Below are positions 32,541-40,965 of a stretch of 64,000 bases of DNA, piece by piece. Each line of letters begins with the position of its first letter. Position 1 is the first letter of the stretch. A model generated the notes under the pieces. The model saw nothing but the letters and a program-made list of their open reading frames with translations, did no database searches and had not been told where the DNA came from. The DNA is from Actinobacteria bacterium OV450 (GTDB lineage: Bacteria; Actinomycetota; Actinomycetes; Streptomycetales; Streptomycetaceae), in contig LJCW01000357.1 of assembly GCA_001298555.1 (NCBI GenBank), positions 1 to 64,000 on the forward strand, read 5' to 3'. Position numbers and translations under genes: made by a program.

Positions 32541-35500
32541 GTGCACCTCAAGTCCCTGACCCTCCGCGGCTTCAAGTCATTTGCCTCCGCAACCACCCTG
32601 CGCTTCGAGCCCGGCATCACCTGCGTCGTGGGCCCGAACGGCTCCGGCAAGTCCAACGTGGTGGACGCGCTGTCCTGGGTCATGGGGGAGCAGGGCGCCA
32701 AATCCCTGCGCGGCGGCAAGATGGAGGACGTCATCTTCGCCGGCACCACGGGGCGCCCGCCGCTCGGCCGGGCCGAGGTGTCACTGACCATCGACAACTC
32801 CGACGGCGCCCTGCCGATCGAGTACGCCGAGGTCACCATCACGCGGATCATGTTCCGCGGCGGCAGCAGCGAATACCAGATCAACGGCGACACCTGCCGG
32901 CTGCTCGACATCCAGGAGCTGCTCTCCGACTCCGGCATCGGCCGTGAGATGCACGTCATCGTCGGCCAGGGCCAGCTGGACTCCGTCCTGCACGCCGACC
33001 CGATGGGCCGGCGCGCCTTCATCGAGGAGGCCGCAGGCGTACTCAAGCACCGCAAGCGCAAAGAGAAGGCGCTGCGCAAGCTCGACGCGATGCAGGCCAA
33101 CCTCGCGCGCGTGCAGGACCTGAACGACGAACTGCGCCGCCAGCTCAAGCCGCTGGGACGGCAGGCCGCGGTGGCCCGGCGGGCCGCCGTCATCCAGGCC
33201 GACCTGCGCGACGCACGGCTGCGGCTGCTCGCCGACGACCTGGTCGCGCTGCGGGGCGCGCTCGACGCGGAGATCGCGGACGAGGCGGCGCTGAAGGAGC
33301 GCAAGGAGGCGGCCGAGGCACAGCTGGCGCAGGCACTGCGGCGCGAGGCGGAGCTGGAGGAGACGGTGCGGCAGCTGTCACCGAGGCTCCAGCGGGCGCA
33401 GCAGACCTGGTACGAGCTGTCCCAGCTGGCCGAGCGCGTACGGGGGACCGCGTCCCTGGCCGACGCGCGGGTCAAGTCGGCCTCGGCTCCGGCGGAGGAG
33501 GAGCGGCGCGGCCGCGACCCCGAGGACATGGAACGGGAGGCCGAGCGGATCCGCGAGCAGGAGACCGAGCTGACGGCCGCGCTGGAGGCGGCTTCGCGGG
33601 CCCTGGAGGACACCGTGGAGCACCGGGCCCGGCTGGAGCGGTCGCTGGCCGAGGAGGAGCGGCGGCTGCGGGACGCCGCGCGGGCCATCGCCGACCGGCG
33701 CGAGGGCCTGGCCCGGCTCACGGGACGGCTGGGCGCCGCCCGCTCCCGGGCCGGCGCCGCGCAGGCGGAGATCGAGCGGCTGGTGGCGGCGCGGGAGGGG
33801 GCCGAGACCCGGGCCGCGGCCGCGCAGGCGGAGTACGAGGCGCTGGCCGAGGAGGTCGGCGGGCTCGAAGACCCGGCGGTGGACGCGGAGTATGCGGCGG
33901 CGCGGGCGGAACTCGCCGCTGCGGAGGCCGCGCTGGCCGAGGCGCGGGACGCGGCGACGGCCGCGGAGAGGTCGCGGGCGGCGGTGGCGGCGCGGCGGGA
34001 CGCACTGGCGCTCGGACTGCGCAGGAAGGACGGCACGGGAGCACTGCTGGCGGCGCGGGAGCGGCTGGCGGGGCTGCTGGGGCCGGCGGCGGAGCGGCTG
34101 GCGGTGGCCCCGGGGTACGAGGTCGCCGTGGCGGCTGCGCTGGGCGCGGCCGCGGATGCGCTGGCGGTGTCCTCGCCGCAGGCCGCGGCCGAGGCCATCC
34201 GGCACCTGCGGACCACCGACTCCGGCCGGGCCACCCTCCTGATCGCTCCGCCGCCGACGGGGAGCCCGGTCCCGGACCAGGGCGAGTCCCGGCCCGAGGC
34301 GGATCCGCCCTCCGGGGCGCCGTTCCCGGCTCAGGGCGCCGCCGGCGCGGATCCCGCGGATCGGGCGGGCCGTTCGGTCATGAGCGCGCTTCCGGGCGGT
34401 GCTACGGACGCCCTGGCTCGGGCGGGTTCGCCCTCCGGGGTGCCCATCCTGGGGGAGGGCGCCGTCGGTGCGGATGCCGCGGATCGGGCGGGCCGTTCGG
34501 TCATGAGCCCGCTTCTGGGCCAGGCCGGGGACCCGGGCGGTGTCACGGACGCCCTGCCCCCGGCGAGCCATTCGGTCATGAGCCCGCTTCCGGGCGGTGC
34601 CACGGACGCCCCGGCCCCGGCGGGTTCGCCCTCCGGGGTGCCCTTCCCGGGGGAGGGCGCCGTCGGCGCGGATGCCGTGGATGCGGTGGGCCGTTCGGCC
34701 GAGCCCCCCGTCCCGGGGGAGTGCGCGGCCGACGGCGCCGGGCCGGAGGCCGCCTTCCCCCACCCCGCCCCTTCCCCGGACCCCGGCTCCGCGACGTTGC
34801 CGGCCGCGGGGCTGGTGCAGGGGGATGCCGGGGTCGTGCGGGCGGCGGGGTGGGTGCTGCGCGACTACGTCGTCGCCGGGAGCCTCGACGAGGCCGAGCG
34901 CGTCGTCGCGGCGCGGCCCGAGCTCGTCGCCGTGACCCTCGACGGGGACGTCCTCGGCGCGCACCTCGCGCACGGCGGCTCCGCCGGGGCCCCCAGCCTG
35001 ATCGAGGTGCAGGCCGCCGTCGACGAGGCGGCCGCCGAACTGGAGCGGCTGGACGCCCGGTGCCGGGACCTGGGCGCGGCCCAGGACGCCGCCCGGGAGC
35101 TGCGCCGGGAACTCGTCGCACGGGTCGAGGAGACCGGCGAGCGCCGCCGGGCCGGGGAGCAGGCCCGGGCCGGGGTGGCGCAGCAGCTGGGGCGGCTCGC
35201 CGGCCAGGCGAAGGGCGCGGCCGGGGAGGCCGAGCGCAGTGCCGCAGCCGCCGCCAAGGCGCAGGACGCGCTGGAGCAGGCGCTGGCAGATGTCGAGGAG
35301 TGCGCCGAACGGCTGGCCGTCGCCGAGGAGACGCCGGTGGAGGAGGAGCCCGACAGCGCGGTGCGGGACCGGCTCGCGGCCGACGGGGCCAACGCCCGGC
35401 AGACCGAGATGGAGGCCCGTCTCCAGCTGCGGACGCACGAGGAGCGGGTCAAGGGCCTGGCCGGCCGGGCCGACGCGCTCGACCGCGGCGCCCGTGCGGA

Positions 35501-36578
35501 GCGCGAGGCCCGGGCCCGCGCCGAGCGGCGCCGGGCACGGCTGCGCCACGAGGCGGAGGTGGCCCGGGCGGTCGCCGACGGCGCCCGGCAGCTGCTCGCA
35601 CACCTGGAGGTCTCGCTGCGCCGGGCCGAGCAGGAGCGCGCCGCGGCCGAGCAGGCCAAGGGGCTGCGCGAGCGGGAGCTCGGCGAGGCCCGGACGCGGG
35701 GCCGCGACCTCAAGGGCGAGCTCGACAAGCTCACCGACTCGGTGCACCGCGGGGAGGTGCTCGGCGCCGAGAAGCGGCTGCGCATCGAGCAGGTGGAGGC
35801 GCGTGCGCTGGAGGAGTTCGGGATGGAGGCGGCGGGGCTCGTCGCCGAGTACGGCCCGGACCAGCCGGTGCCGCCGAGCCCGCCCGCCGAGGGGGAGGCC
35901 CCGGACGGTGCCGCCGAGCCGGGTCCCTTCGTACGCGCGCAGCAGGAGAAGCGGCTGAAGGCGGCCGAGCGCGCGTACCAGCAGCTCGGCAAGGTCAACC
36001 CGCTCGCCCTGGAGGAGTTCGCGGCACTGGAGGAGCGCCACCGGTTCCTGAGCGAGCAGTTGGAGGACCTGCGCAAGACCCGGGCCGATCTCCTTCAGGT
36101 CGTGAAGGAGGTCGACGAGCGCGTCGAGCAGGTGTTCACGGAGGCGTACCGGGACACGGCCCGGGAGTTCGAGGGGGTGTTCTCGCGGCTGTTCCCCGGC
36201 GGCGAGGGCCGGCTGATCCTCACCGACCCCGACAACATGCTGACGACCGGCGTCGACGTGGAGGCCCGTCCGCCGGGGAAGAAGGTCAAGCGGCTCTCGC
36301 TGCTCTCGGGCGGAGAGCGGTCGCTGACGGCCGTTGCGCTGCTGGTCTCCATCTTCAAGGCCCGCCCCAGTCCGTTCTACGTGATGGACGAGGTCGAGGC
36401 GGCGCTCGACGACACCAACCTGCAGCGGCTGATCCGGATCATGGAGGAGCTCCAGGAGAGCTCGCAGCTGATCGTGATCACGCACCAGAAGCGGACGATG
36501 GAGGTCGCCGACGCGCTGTACGGCGTCTCCATGCAGGGCGACGGAGTCTCGAAGGTCATCAGTCAGCGTCTTCGTTGA
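32541..36578 (+). CDS. smc: Chromosome segregation ATPase SMC with enlarged hinge region
   Basis: A 1345-residue condensin ATPase that organises and segregates the chromosome with ScpA/ScpB. The N-terminal head carries VVGPNGSGKSNVVDAL (Walker A, near residue 30); two long coiled-coil arms follow (about 165-500 and 830-1130); the hinge starts near 515 (LAGLLGPAAERLAVAPGYEV) and resumes at RAAGWVLRDYVVAGSLDEAE near 770. The C-terminal head has the signature LSGGERSLTAVALL and Walker B FYVMDEVEAALDDTN. Usual bacterial SMCs are ~1180 residues; the excess is a repeat-rich insertion of about 180 residues within the hinge (572-752). The GTG at 32541 is the family-typical start (MHLKSLTLRGFKSF). Confidence 0.96.
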   Translation: MHLKSLTLRGFKSFASATTLRFEPGITCVVGPNGSGKSNVVDALSWVMGEQGAKSLRGGKMEDVIFAGTTGRPPLGRAEVSLTIDNSDGALPIEYAEVTITRIMFRGGSSEYQINGDTCRLLDIQELLSDSGIGREMHVIVGQGQLDSVLHADPMGRRAFIEEAAGVLKHRKRKEKALRKLDAMQANLARVQDLNDELRRQLKPLGRQAAVARRAAVIQADLRDARLRLLADDLVALRGALDAEIADEAALKERKEAAEAQLAQALRREAELEETVRQLSPRLQRAQQTWYELSQLAERVRGTASLADARVKSASAPAEEERRGRDPEDMEREAERIREQETELTAALEAASRALEDTVEHRARLERSLAEEERRLRDAARAIADRREGLARLTGRLGAARSRAGAAQAEIERLVAAREGAETRAAAAQAEYEALAEEVGGLEDPAVDAEYAAARAELAAAEAALAEARDAATAAERSRAAVAARRDALALGLRRKDGTGALLAARERLAGLLGPAAERLAVAPGYEVAVAAALGAAADALAVSSPQAAAEAIRHLRTTDSGRATLLIAPPPTGSPVPDQGESRPEADPPSGAPFPAQGAAGADPADRAGRSVMSALPGGATDALARAGSPSGVPILGEGAVGADAADRAGRSVMSPLLGQAGDPGGVTDALPPASHSVMSPLPGGATDAPAPAGSPSGVPFPGEGAVGADAVDAVGRSAEPPVPGECAADGAGPEAAFPHPAPSPDPGSATLPAAGLVQGDAGVVRAAGWVLRDYVVAGSLDEAERVVAARPELVAVTLDGDVLGAHLAHGGSAGAPSLIEVQAAVDEAAAELERLDARCRDLGAAQDAARELRRELVARVEETGERRRAGEQARAGVAQQLGRLAGQAKGAAGEAERSAAAAAKAQDALEQALADVEECAERLAVAEETPVEEEPDSAVRDRLAADGANARQTEMEARLQLRTHEERVKGLAGRADALDRGARAEREARARAERRRARLRHEAEVARAVADGARQLLAHLEVSLRRAEQERAAAEQAKGLRERELGEARTRGRDLKGELDKLTDSVHRGEVLGAEKRLRIEQVEARALEEFGMEAAGLVAEYGPDQPVPPSPPAEGEAPDGAAEPGPFVRAQQEKRLKAAERAYQQLGKVNPLALEEFAALEERHRFLSEQLEDLRKTRADLLQVVKEVDERVEQVFTEAYRDTAREFEGVFSRLFPGGEGRLILTDPDNMLTTGVDVEARPPGKKVKRLSLLSGGERSLTAVALLVSIFKARPSPFYVMDEVEAALDDTNLQRLIRIMEELQESSQLIVITHQKRTMEVADALYGVSMQGDGVSKVISQRLR
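34306..34700 (+). repeat. Degenerate tandem repeats inside the smc hinge
   Basis: Repeated units translate to SPSGVPFPGEGAVGADA...GRSVMSPLPGGATDA. The element CGCCCTCCGGGG starts at 34306, 34429 and 34627, and TTCGGTCATGAGC recurs near 34373, 34496 and 34571. The first spacing is exactly 123 bases (41 codons) for both elements; later spacings (198 and 75) are also multiples of three. The array therefore expands and contracts in frame. Confidence 0.85.
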
Positions 36579-36656
36579 TCTTTCACTTCATTTAATGAAC
36601 GCACTCCGCCAGGGCTTCCTGGTGGGCTCTGTGAATAATCGGGTTCATCCACCCTA

Positions 36657-36684
36657 TTGACTTCAGAAAGTGAAGCCATAGGCT
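36657..36684 (+). promoter_or_regulatory. Promoter of the glucose permease gene
   Basis: TTGACT (36657-36662), a 16-base spacer and TAGGCT (36679-36684) match the Streptomyces vegetative consensus. The spacer contains CTTCA-GAAAG-TGAAG (36661-36675), a possible operator. The palindrome TTCATT-T-AATGAA at 36587-36599 lies just upstream, in an AT-rich stretch. Confidence 0.6.
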
Positions 36685-36810
36685 CTGCTGTGCCGTGTTG
36701 ACGTTCAGGTGGTGGCAAGCAGTTTGCTGTGCGCCACTAGAGGAACACGAGCAAGCAACAACGAGATCCCCCACACAGCCCGCCGTCGCCGCCGGGCCCA
36801 GGAGTGCACC

Positions 36811-38241
36811 TTGACCAGCACAGCGAACGCACCCGCGTCAGGCGGTGGAAGCGCGTCCCAGCCCGACCACCTCGGCCACGTCATCTTCATCACCGCGGCC
36901 GCGGCCATGGGCGGCTTCCTCTTCGGCTACGACAGCTCCGTCATCAACGGCGCCGTGGAGGCCATCCGCGACCGCTTCGACGTCGGATCGGCCGCACTCG
37001 CCCAGGTGATCGCCGCCGCCCTGATCGGCTGCGCGCTGGGCGCCGCCACCGCCGGCCGCATCGCCGACCGGATCGGCCGTATCCGCTGCATGCAGATCGC
37101 CTCCGTCCTGTTCACCGCGAGCGCCATCGGCTCGGCCCTCCCCTTCGCCCTCTGGGACCTCGCCACCTGGCGGGTCATCGGCGGCTTCGGGATCGGCATG
37201 GCCTCGGTCATCGGCCCCGCCTACATCGCCGAGGTCTCCCCGCCCGCCTACCGCGGCCGGCTGGCCTCCTTCCAGCAGGCGGCCATCGTCATCGGCATCG
37301 CCGTCTCGCAGCTGGTCAACTGGGGCATCCTCAACCTCGCCAACGGCGAACAGCGCGGCGAGATCGGCGGCCTGGAAGCCTGGCAGTGGATGCTCGGCGT
37401 GATGGTCGTCCCGGCCGTCCTCTACGGCGTGCTGTCCTTCGCCATCCCCGAGTCCCCGCGCTTCCTGGTCTCGGTCGGCCGCACGGAGAAGGCCAAGGAG
37501 GTCCTGCGGGACGTCGAGGGCAAGGGCATCGACGCCGACGCCCGCGTCCGCGAGATCGACCACGCCATGCGCTCCGAGCACAAGTCCACCTTCCGGGACC
37601 TGCTCGGCGGCCGCTTCGGCTTCCTGCCCATCGTGTGGGTCGGCATCGGCCTCTCGGTCTTCCAGCAGCTCGTCGGCATCAACGTGATCTTCTACTACAG
37701 CTCCTCGCTGTGGCAGTCGGTCGGCATCGACCCGAGCTCCTCGTTCCTGTACTCCTTCGAGACGTCCGTCGTGAACATCATCGGTACGGTGATCGCGATG
37801 GTCTTCGTGGACCGGCTCGGCCGCAAGCCCCTGGCGCTCATCGGCTCCGTCGGCATGGCCCTGTCGCTCGGAACGGCGGCCTGGGCGTTCTCGTTCAAGT
37901 CCGGAACCGGCGACGACATCTCCCTGCCGCACGCGCAGGGCATCGTGGCCCTGGTCGCCGCCAACTTCTTCGTGCTCTTCTTCGCCCTGTCCTGGGGCGT
38001 GGTGGTCTGGGTGCTGCTCGGCGAGATGTTCCCCGGCCGCATCCGCGCCGCGGCCCTCGGTGTGGCGGCGGCCGCCCAGTGGATCGCCAACTGGCTCATC
38101 ACCGTCACGTTCCCGTCGCTGTCCGACTGGAACCTGTCGGGCGCCTACATGATCTACACGTTCTTCGCCGTGCTCTCGATCCCGTTCATCCTCAAATGGG
38201 TGCCGGAGACCAAGGGCAAGGCGTTGGAGGAGATGGGGTAA
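36811..38241 (+). CDS. glcP: MFS sugar/proton symporter, GlcP-like glucose permease
   Basis: A 476-residue twelve-helix sugar-porter (major facilitator) protein. Family motifs are clear: GGFLFGYDSSVINGA in helix 1, GRIADRIGRIR between helices 2 and 3, PESPRFLV after helix 6, QQLVGINVIFYYSS in helix 7, and VPETKGKALEEM at the C-terminus. It closely resembles S. coelicolor GlcP, the main glucose transporter. The start is TTG at 36811 with AGGAG 6 bases upstream; a longer frame from 36709 lacks support. It has its own promoter and a terminator shared with the convergent monooxygenase gene. Confidence 0.93.
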   Translation: MTSTANAPASGGGSASQPDHLGHVIFITAAAAMGGFLFGYDSSVINGAVEAIRDRFDVGSAALAQVIAAALIGCALGAATAGRIADRIGRIRCMQIASVLFTASAIGSALPFALWDLATWRVIGGFGIGMASVIGPAYIAEVSPPAYRGRLASFQQAAIVIGIAVSQLVNWGILNLANGEQRGEIGGLEAWQWMLGVMVVPAVLYGVLSFAIPESPRFLVSVGRTEKAKEVLRDVEGKGIDADARVREIDHAMRSEHKSTFRDLLGGRFGFLPIVWVGIGLSVFQQLVGINVIFYYSSSLWQSVGIDPSSSFLYSFETSVVNIIGTVIAMVFVDRLGRKPLALIGSVGMALSLGTAAWAFSFKSGTGDDISLPHAQGIVALVAANFFVLFFALSWGVVVWVLLGEMFPGRIRAAALGVAAAAQWIANWLITVTFPSLSDWNLSGAYMIYTFFAVLSIPFILKWVPETKGKALEEMG

Positions 38242-38274
38242 CCACCCCCGCCAACACCCCCTCTCCTCTTACGG

Positions 38275-38317
38275 CAGGTGCTGCCCCCGCTCAGACCCTG
38301 AGCCGGGGCAGCACCTG
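38275..38317. terminator. Shared terminator of glcP and the monooxygenase gene
   Basis: A 13-bp perfect outer stem (38275-38287 with 38305-38317) and a 6-bp inner stem GCTCAG/CTGAGC. It includes the last codons of the convergent minus-strand gene. Confidence 0.85.
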
Positions 38318-39277
38318 TTCGCACAGCAGGTGCAGGCTGCGCCAGCCCTCGTCCAGCGGCATCCCGCCGCACAGCGGGTGCAACACCAGGTTCCCCGCCT
38401 CGCCCGCGCCCCTGGCGTACGCGACCGCCTCGTCCGGGGTCAGCACCCGGTACACGCCCTCCGCCCGCAGCTCCGCCACCGAGCGCGCGGCCGACCGTAC
38501 GGCGCTGCGGATGTCCTTCGACTGCCACGACGCGTACGTGCCCGCCTCGTGCAGGAAGTGCTCCCCGAACTCGGCCCACACCCGGTCCGGGTCCTCCGCG
38601 ACGTGCAGCAGCGGGGTCTCGGCCGCGGGCATCATGCAGAAGCCCTGCGTCCCGTGCTCCGCGAGCTGCTCCTGGTAGTACGCCTCCAGCTCCGGCAGGT
38701 GCGCGCTGGGGAAGAACGGCAGCCCGAGCCGGGCCGCGCGCCGGGCCGCCGCCTTGGAGCTGCCGCCGACCAGGAGCATCGGGTGGGGCTGTGTGAACGG
38801 CCGCGGGGTGACCCGCACCGTGCGGCCCCGGTGCTCGAACGGCTCACCGGTCCACGCCTTCAGCAGCGTTTCCAGCAGCTCGTCCTGGAGCCTGCCGCGC
38901 CGGCCCCACTCGACGCCGTGCTGCTCGTACTCCTCGGGCCGGTAGCCGATGCCCGCGACCGTGACCAGGCGCCCGCCGCTCAGCAGGTCCAGGACCGCGA
39001 TGTCCTCGGCGGCCCTCAGCGGGTCGTACAGCGGCCCGATGATCGCCGAGACCGTGACCGCGATCCGGCGGGTGGCGCCGAGGACCGCACCCGCGAAGGC
39101 GAACGGCGAGGGCAGCCAGTTGTTCGTCGTGCCGTGGTGCTCCTCGGTCTGGACGGTGTCGACCCCGCGGTCGTCCGCGTACCTCGCCATCTCCAGGGCG
39201 GCCTTGTAGCGGGCGGCGAGCGTCTCGGGGGTCCCGTTCGGATCGACGAGATTGAACCGGGCCACGGTGATGGGCAT
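38291..39277 (-). CDS. Luciferase-like (LLM) flavin-dependent monooxygenase
   Basis: A 328-residue TIM-barrel protein with bacterial-luciferase features: TVQTEEHHGTTNNWLPSP near residue 40, RIAVTVSAIIGPLYDPLRAAEDIAVLDLLSGGR near 70-105, GIGYRPEEYEQHG and GGSSKAAARRAARLG. It should use FMNH2 or F420; the substrate is unknown. It lies 59 bases downstream of an NCS1 permease gene on the same strand, suggesting a two-gene operon for import and oxidation of a small heterocycle. The last codons overlap the shared terminator. The ATG at 39277 is chosen from the conserved N-terminus MPITVARFNLVDPNG. Confidence 0.88.
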   Translation of the reverse strand: MPITVARFNLVDPNGTPETLAARYKAALEMARYADDRGVDTVQTEEHHGTTNNWLPSPFAFAGAVLGATRRIAVTVSAIIGPLYDPLRAAEDIAVLDLLSGGRLVTVAGIGYRPEEYEQHGVEWGRRGRLQDELLETLLKAWTGEPFEHRGRTVRVTPRPFTQPHPMLLVGGSSKAAARRAARLGLPFFPSAHLPELEAYYQEQLAEHGTQGFCMMPAAETPLLHVAEDPDRVWAEFGEHFLHEAGTYASWQSKDIRSAVRSAARSVAELRAEGVYRVLTPDEAVAYARGAGEAGNLVLHPLCGGMPLDEGWRSLHLLCEQVLPRLRV

Positions 39278-39336
39278 GGAGGAGTCCCCCTTCGCCGGAT
39301 GTGGGTGGGCGAAGGGGGACGTTAGCTGACGTGGCG

Positions 39337-40821
39337 TCAGTTGGACAGGGATCCGGCGGCGACGGGTGCGGGCTCCGCGGCCCCGGGGTCCGCCGGAGCC
39401 GCCGCCCGCGGCAGCACCGCGTACAGCACGCCGGAGGTGACGACGCCCGCCGCCCAGCCCAGGCCGTTGCGCCCGATCCAGGTGCCGGCCAGCGGCCCGC
39501 CGAACCAGTCGACCTTGGTGAACAGCAGCCCGACGACCAGAGCCACGCCCCACGCGGTCATGGCCTGCCAGGCGAACCCGCCCCGGTACCAGTAGGCGCT
39601 GGAGGGGGTGGTGTCCAGCAGCGCGGCGCCGTCGTACGAGGGCCGGCGCAGCATGTCGACGCCGAACACGCCGATCCACGCGGAGAAGGCCACGGCGAGC
39701 AGCGTCAGGAACGAGATGAACGAGCCGAAGAAGCTGGTCGCGACCACCATCAGGAGGAAGCCGAAGACCAGGCTGATGACCGCGTTGACGCTGACGGCCG
39801 CCGCGCGCGGGACCTTGACGCCCAGGGTCTGCGCCGTGAAGCCGGCCGAGTACATGGACATCGAGTTGATCAGCAGCATGCCGACGAGCGCGATCAGCAG
39901 GTACGGCACCGCGATCCAGGCGGGCAGCAGATTGCCGATGAAGGAGACCGGGTCCTGCGCCGTGGCCAGGTCCGGGGTGCCCACCGCCATGACCGCGCCC
40001 ATCAGCACCATCGGGATCACGACGACGGCCGCGCCGCCGACCGTCGCGCCGACCACGCCCCGGGAAGAGGCCGTGCGCGGCAGGTAGCGGGTGAAGTCCG
40101 GGCCGGACGGGACCCAGCTGATACCGCCCGCGGCGATGGTGCCGATACCGGCGATCATCATCGCGGTCGAACCGGCCGGCTTGGCGAAGACGGCGGACCA
40201 GTCGCTCTCCACGACCAGATAGCCGAGCACCAGCACGCTGAAGGCGCCGAAGAGGTACGTCGACCAGGTCGAGCAGACGCGCAGCGCGCTGATGCCGAGG
40301 CCGGACACCAGGAAGGTGCAGCCGACGAAGAGCAGCAGGGTGACCACGATCAGCGCGGTGTTCTTCCGCACGCCGAACAGCAGGTCCAGCACGGTGAGCA
40401 CGGCGAACGCGCCGCTGACCGCGTTGATGGTCTCCCAGCCCCAGCGGGCGACCCAGATCAGGGCGCCGGGGAAGAGGTTTCCGCGCTGGCCGAACACGGC
40501 CCGCGAGAGCGCCATGCCGGGGGAGCCGCCGCGCTTCCCGGCGATCGAGATCAACCCGACCAGCCCGTACGAGACGACGGGCGCGGCGATCGCGACGACC
40601 AGCACCTGCCAGATGTTGAGCTGGTTGAAGATCACCAGGCCGGCGCCCATGGTCAGCAGCAGCACGCTGATGTTGGCGGCGACCCAGGTGGGCACGAGCT
40701 CGCGGACCCTGCCGGTGCGCTCGCCGTCCGGGACGGGTTCGAGTCCGCGGGTCTCGACCGACGTCTCGGTCGGCGGCTGTGTCGCGCCGGGTATCGCGCC
40801 GTCGGCGGGTTCGGCAGGCAT
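39337..40821 (-). CDS. NCS1-family permease (purine-cytosine permease type)
   Basis: A 494-residue membrane protein with about 12 helices. It has the NCS1 pattern: WVAANISVLLLTMGAGLV in helix 1, the conserved GSPGMALSRAVFGQRGN loop, ISWVPSGPDFTRYLPR in the middle, and VGMLLINSMSMYSAGFTAQT. Substrates of the family are cytosine, purines, allantoin, hydantoin and vitamins; here unknown. ATG 40821 has CGGAG 8 bases upstream and is preferred to ATG 40866. It is divergent from ftsY and upstream of the monooxygenase gene. Confidence 0.9.
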   Translation of the reverse strand: MPAEPADGAIPGATQPPTETSVETRGLEPVPDGERTGRVRELVPTWVAANISVLLLTMGAGLVIFNQLNIWQVLVVAIAAPVVSYGLVGLISIAGKRGGSPGMALSRAVFGQRGNLFPGALIWVARWGWETINAVSGAFAVLTVLDLLFGVRKNTALIVVTLLLFVGCTFLVSGLGISALRVCSTWSTYLFGAFSVLVLGYLVVESDWSAVFAKPAGSTAMMIAGIGTIAAGGISWVPSGPDFTRYLPRTASSRGVVGATVGGAAVVVIPMVLMGAVMAVGTPDLATAQDPVSFIGNLLPAWIAVPYLLIALVGMLLINSMSMYSAGFTAQTLGVKVPRAAAVSVNAVISLVFGFLLMVVATSFFGSFISFLTLLAVAFSAWIGVFGVDMLRRPSYDGAALLDTTPSSAYWYRGGFAWQAMTAWGVALVVGLLFTKVDWFGGPLAGTWIGRNGLGWAAGVVTSGVLYAVLPRAAAPADPGAAEPAPVAAGSLSN

Positions 40822-40965
40822 GCAGTACTCCGGGTGGGCGGGGCGTACGGGGAAGTCGGCCATCATCGTAGATGTGCCGCCAAGTCCACAAATAGGGGCT
40901 TACGGCCCGGCCGGTGCCGCCGGATCCGGGGGGCCGGGGCCGCCGTGGCCGATACTGGACGAGTT

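Noticed and set aside
36709..36810. A longer N-terminus for the glucose permease starting at 36709
   Set aside because: The added residues are Arg-rich and unlike the family, while the TTG at 36811 has a good ribosome-binding site and gives the conserved start.
38291..40891. An 866-codon frame joining a permease-region frame to the monooxygenase
   Set aside because: The N-terminal part is a shifted reading of the NCS1 permease gene (low-complexity Arg/Gly residues), not a real fusion; the monooxygenase starts at 39277.
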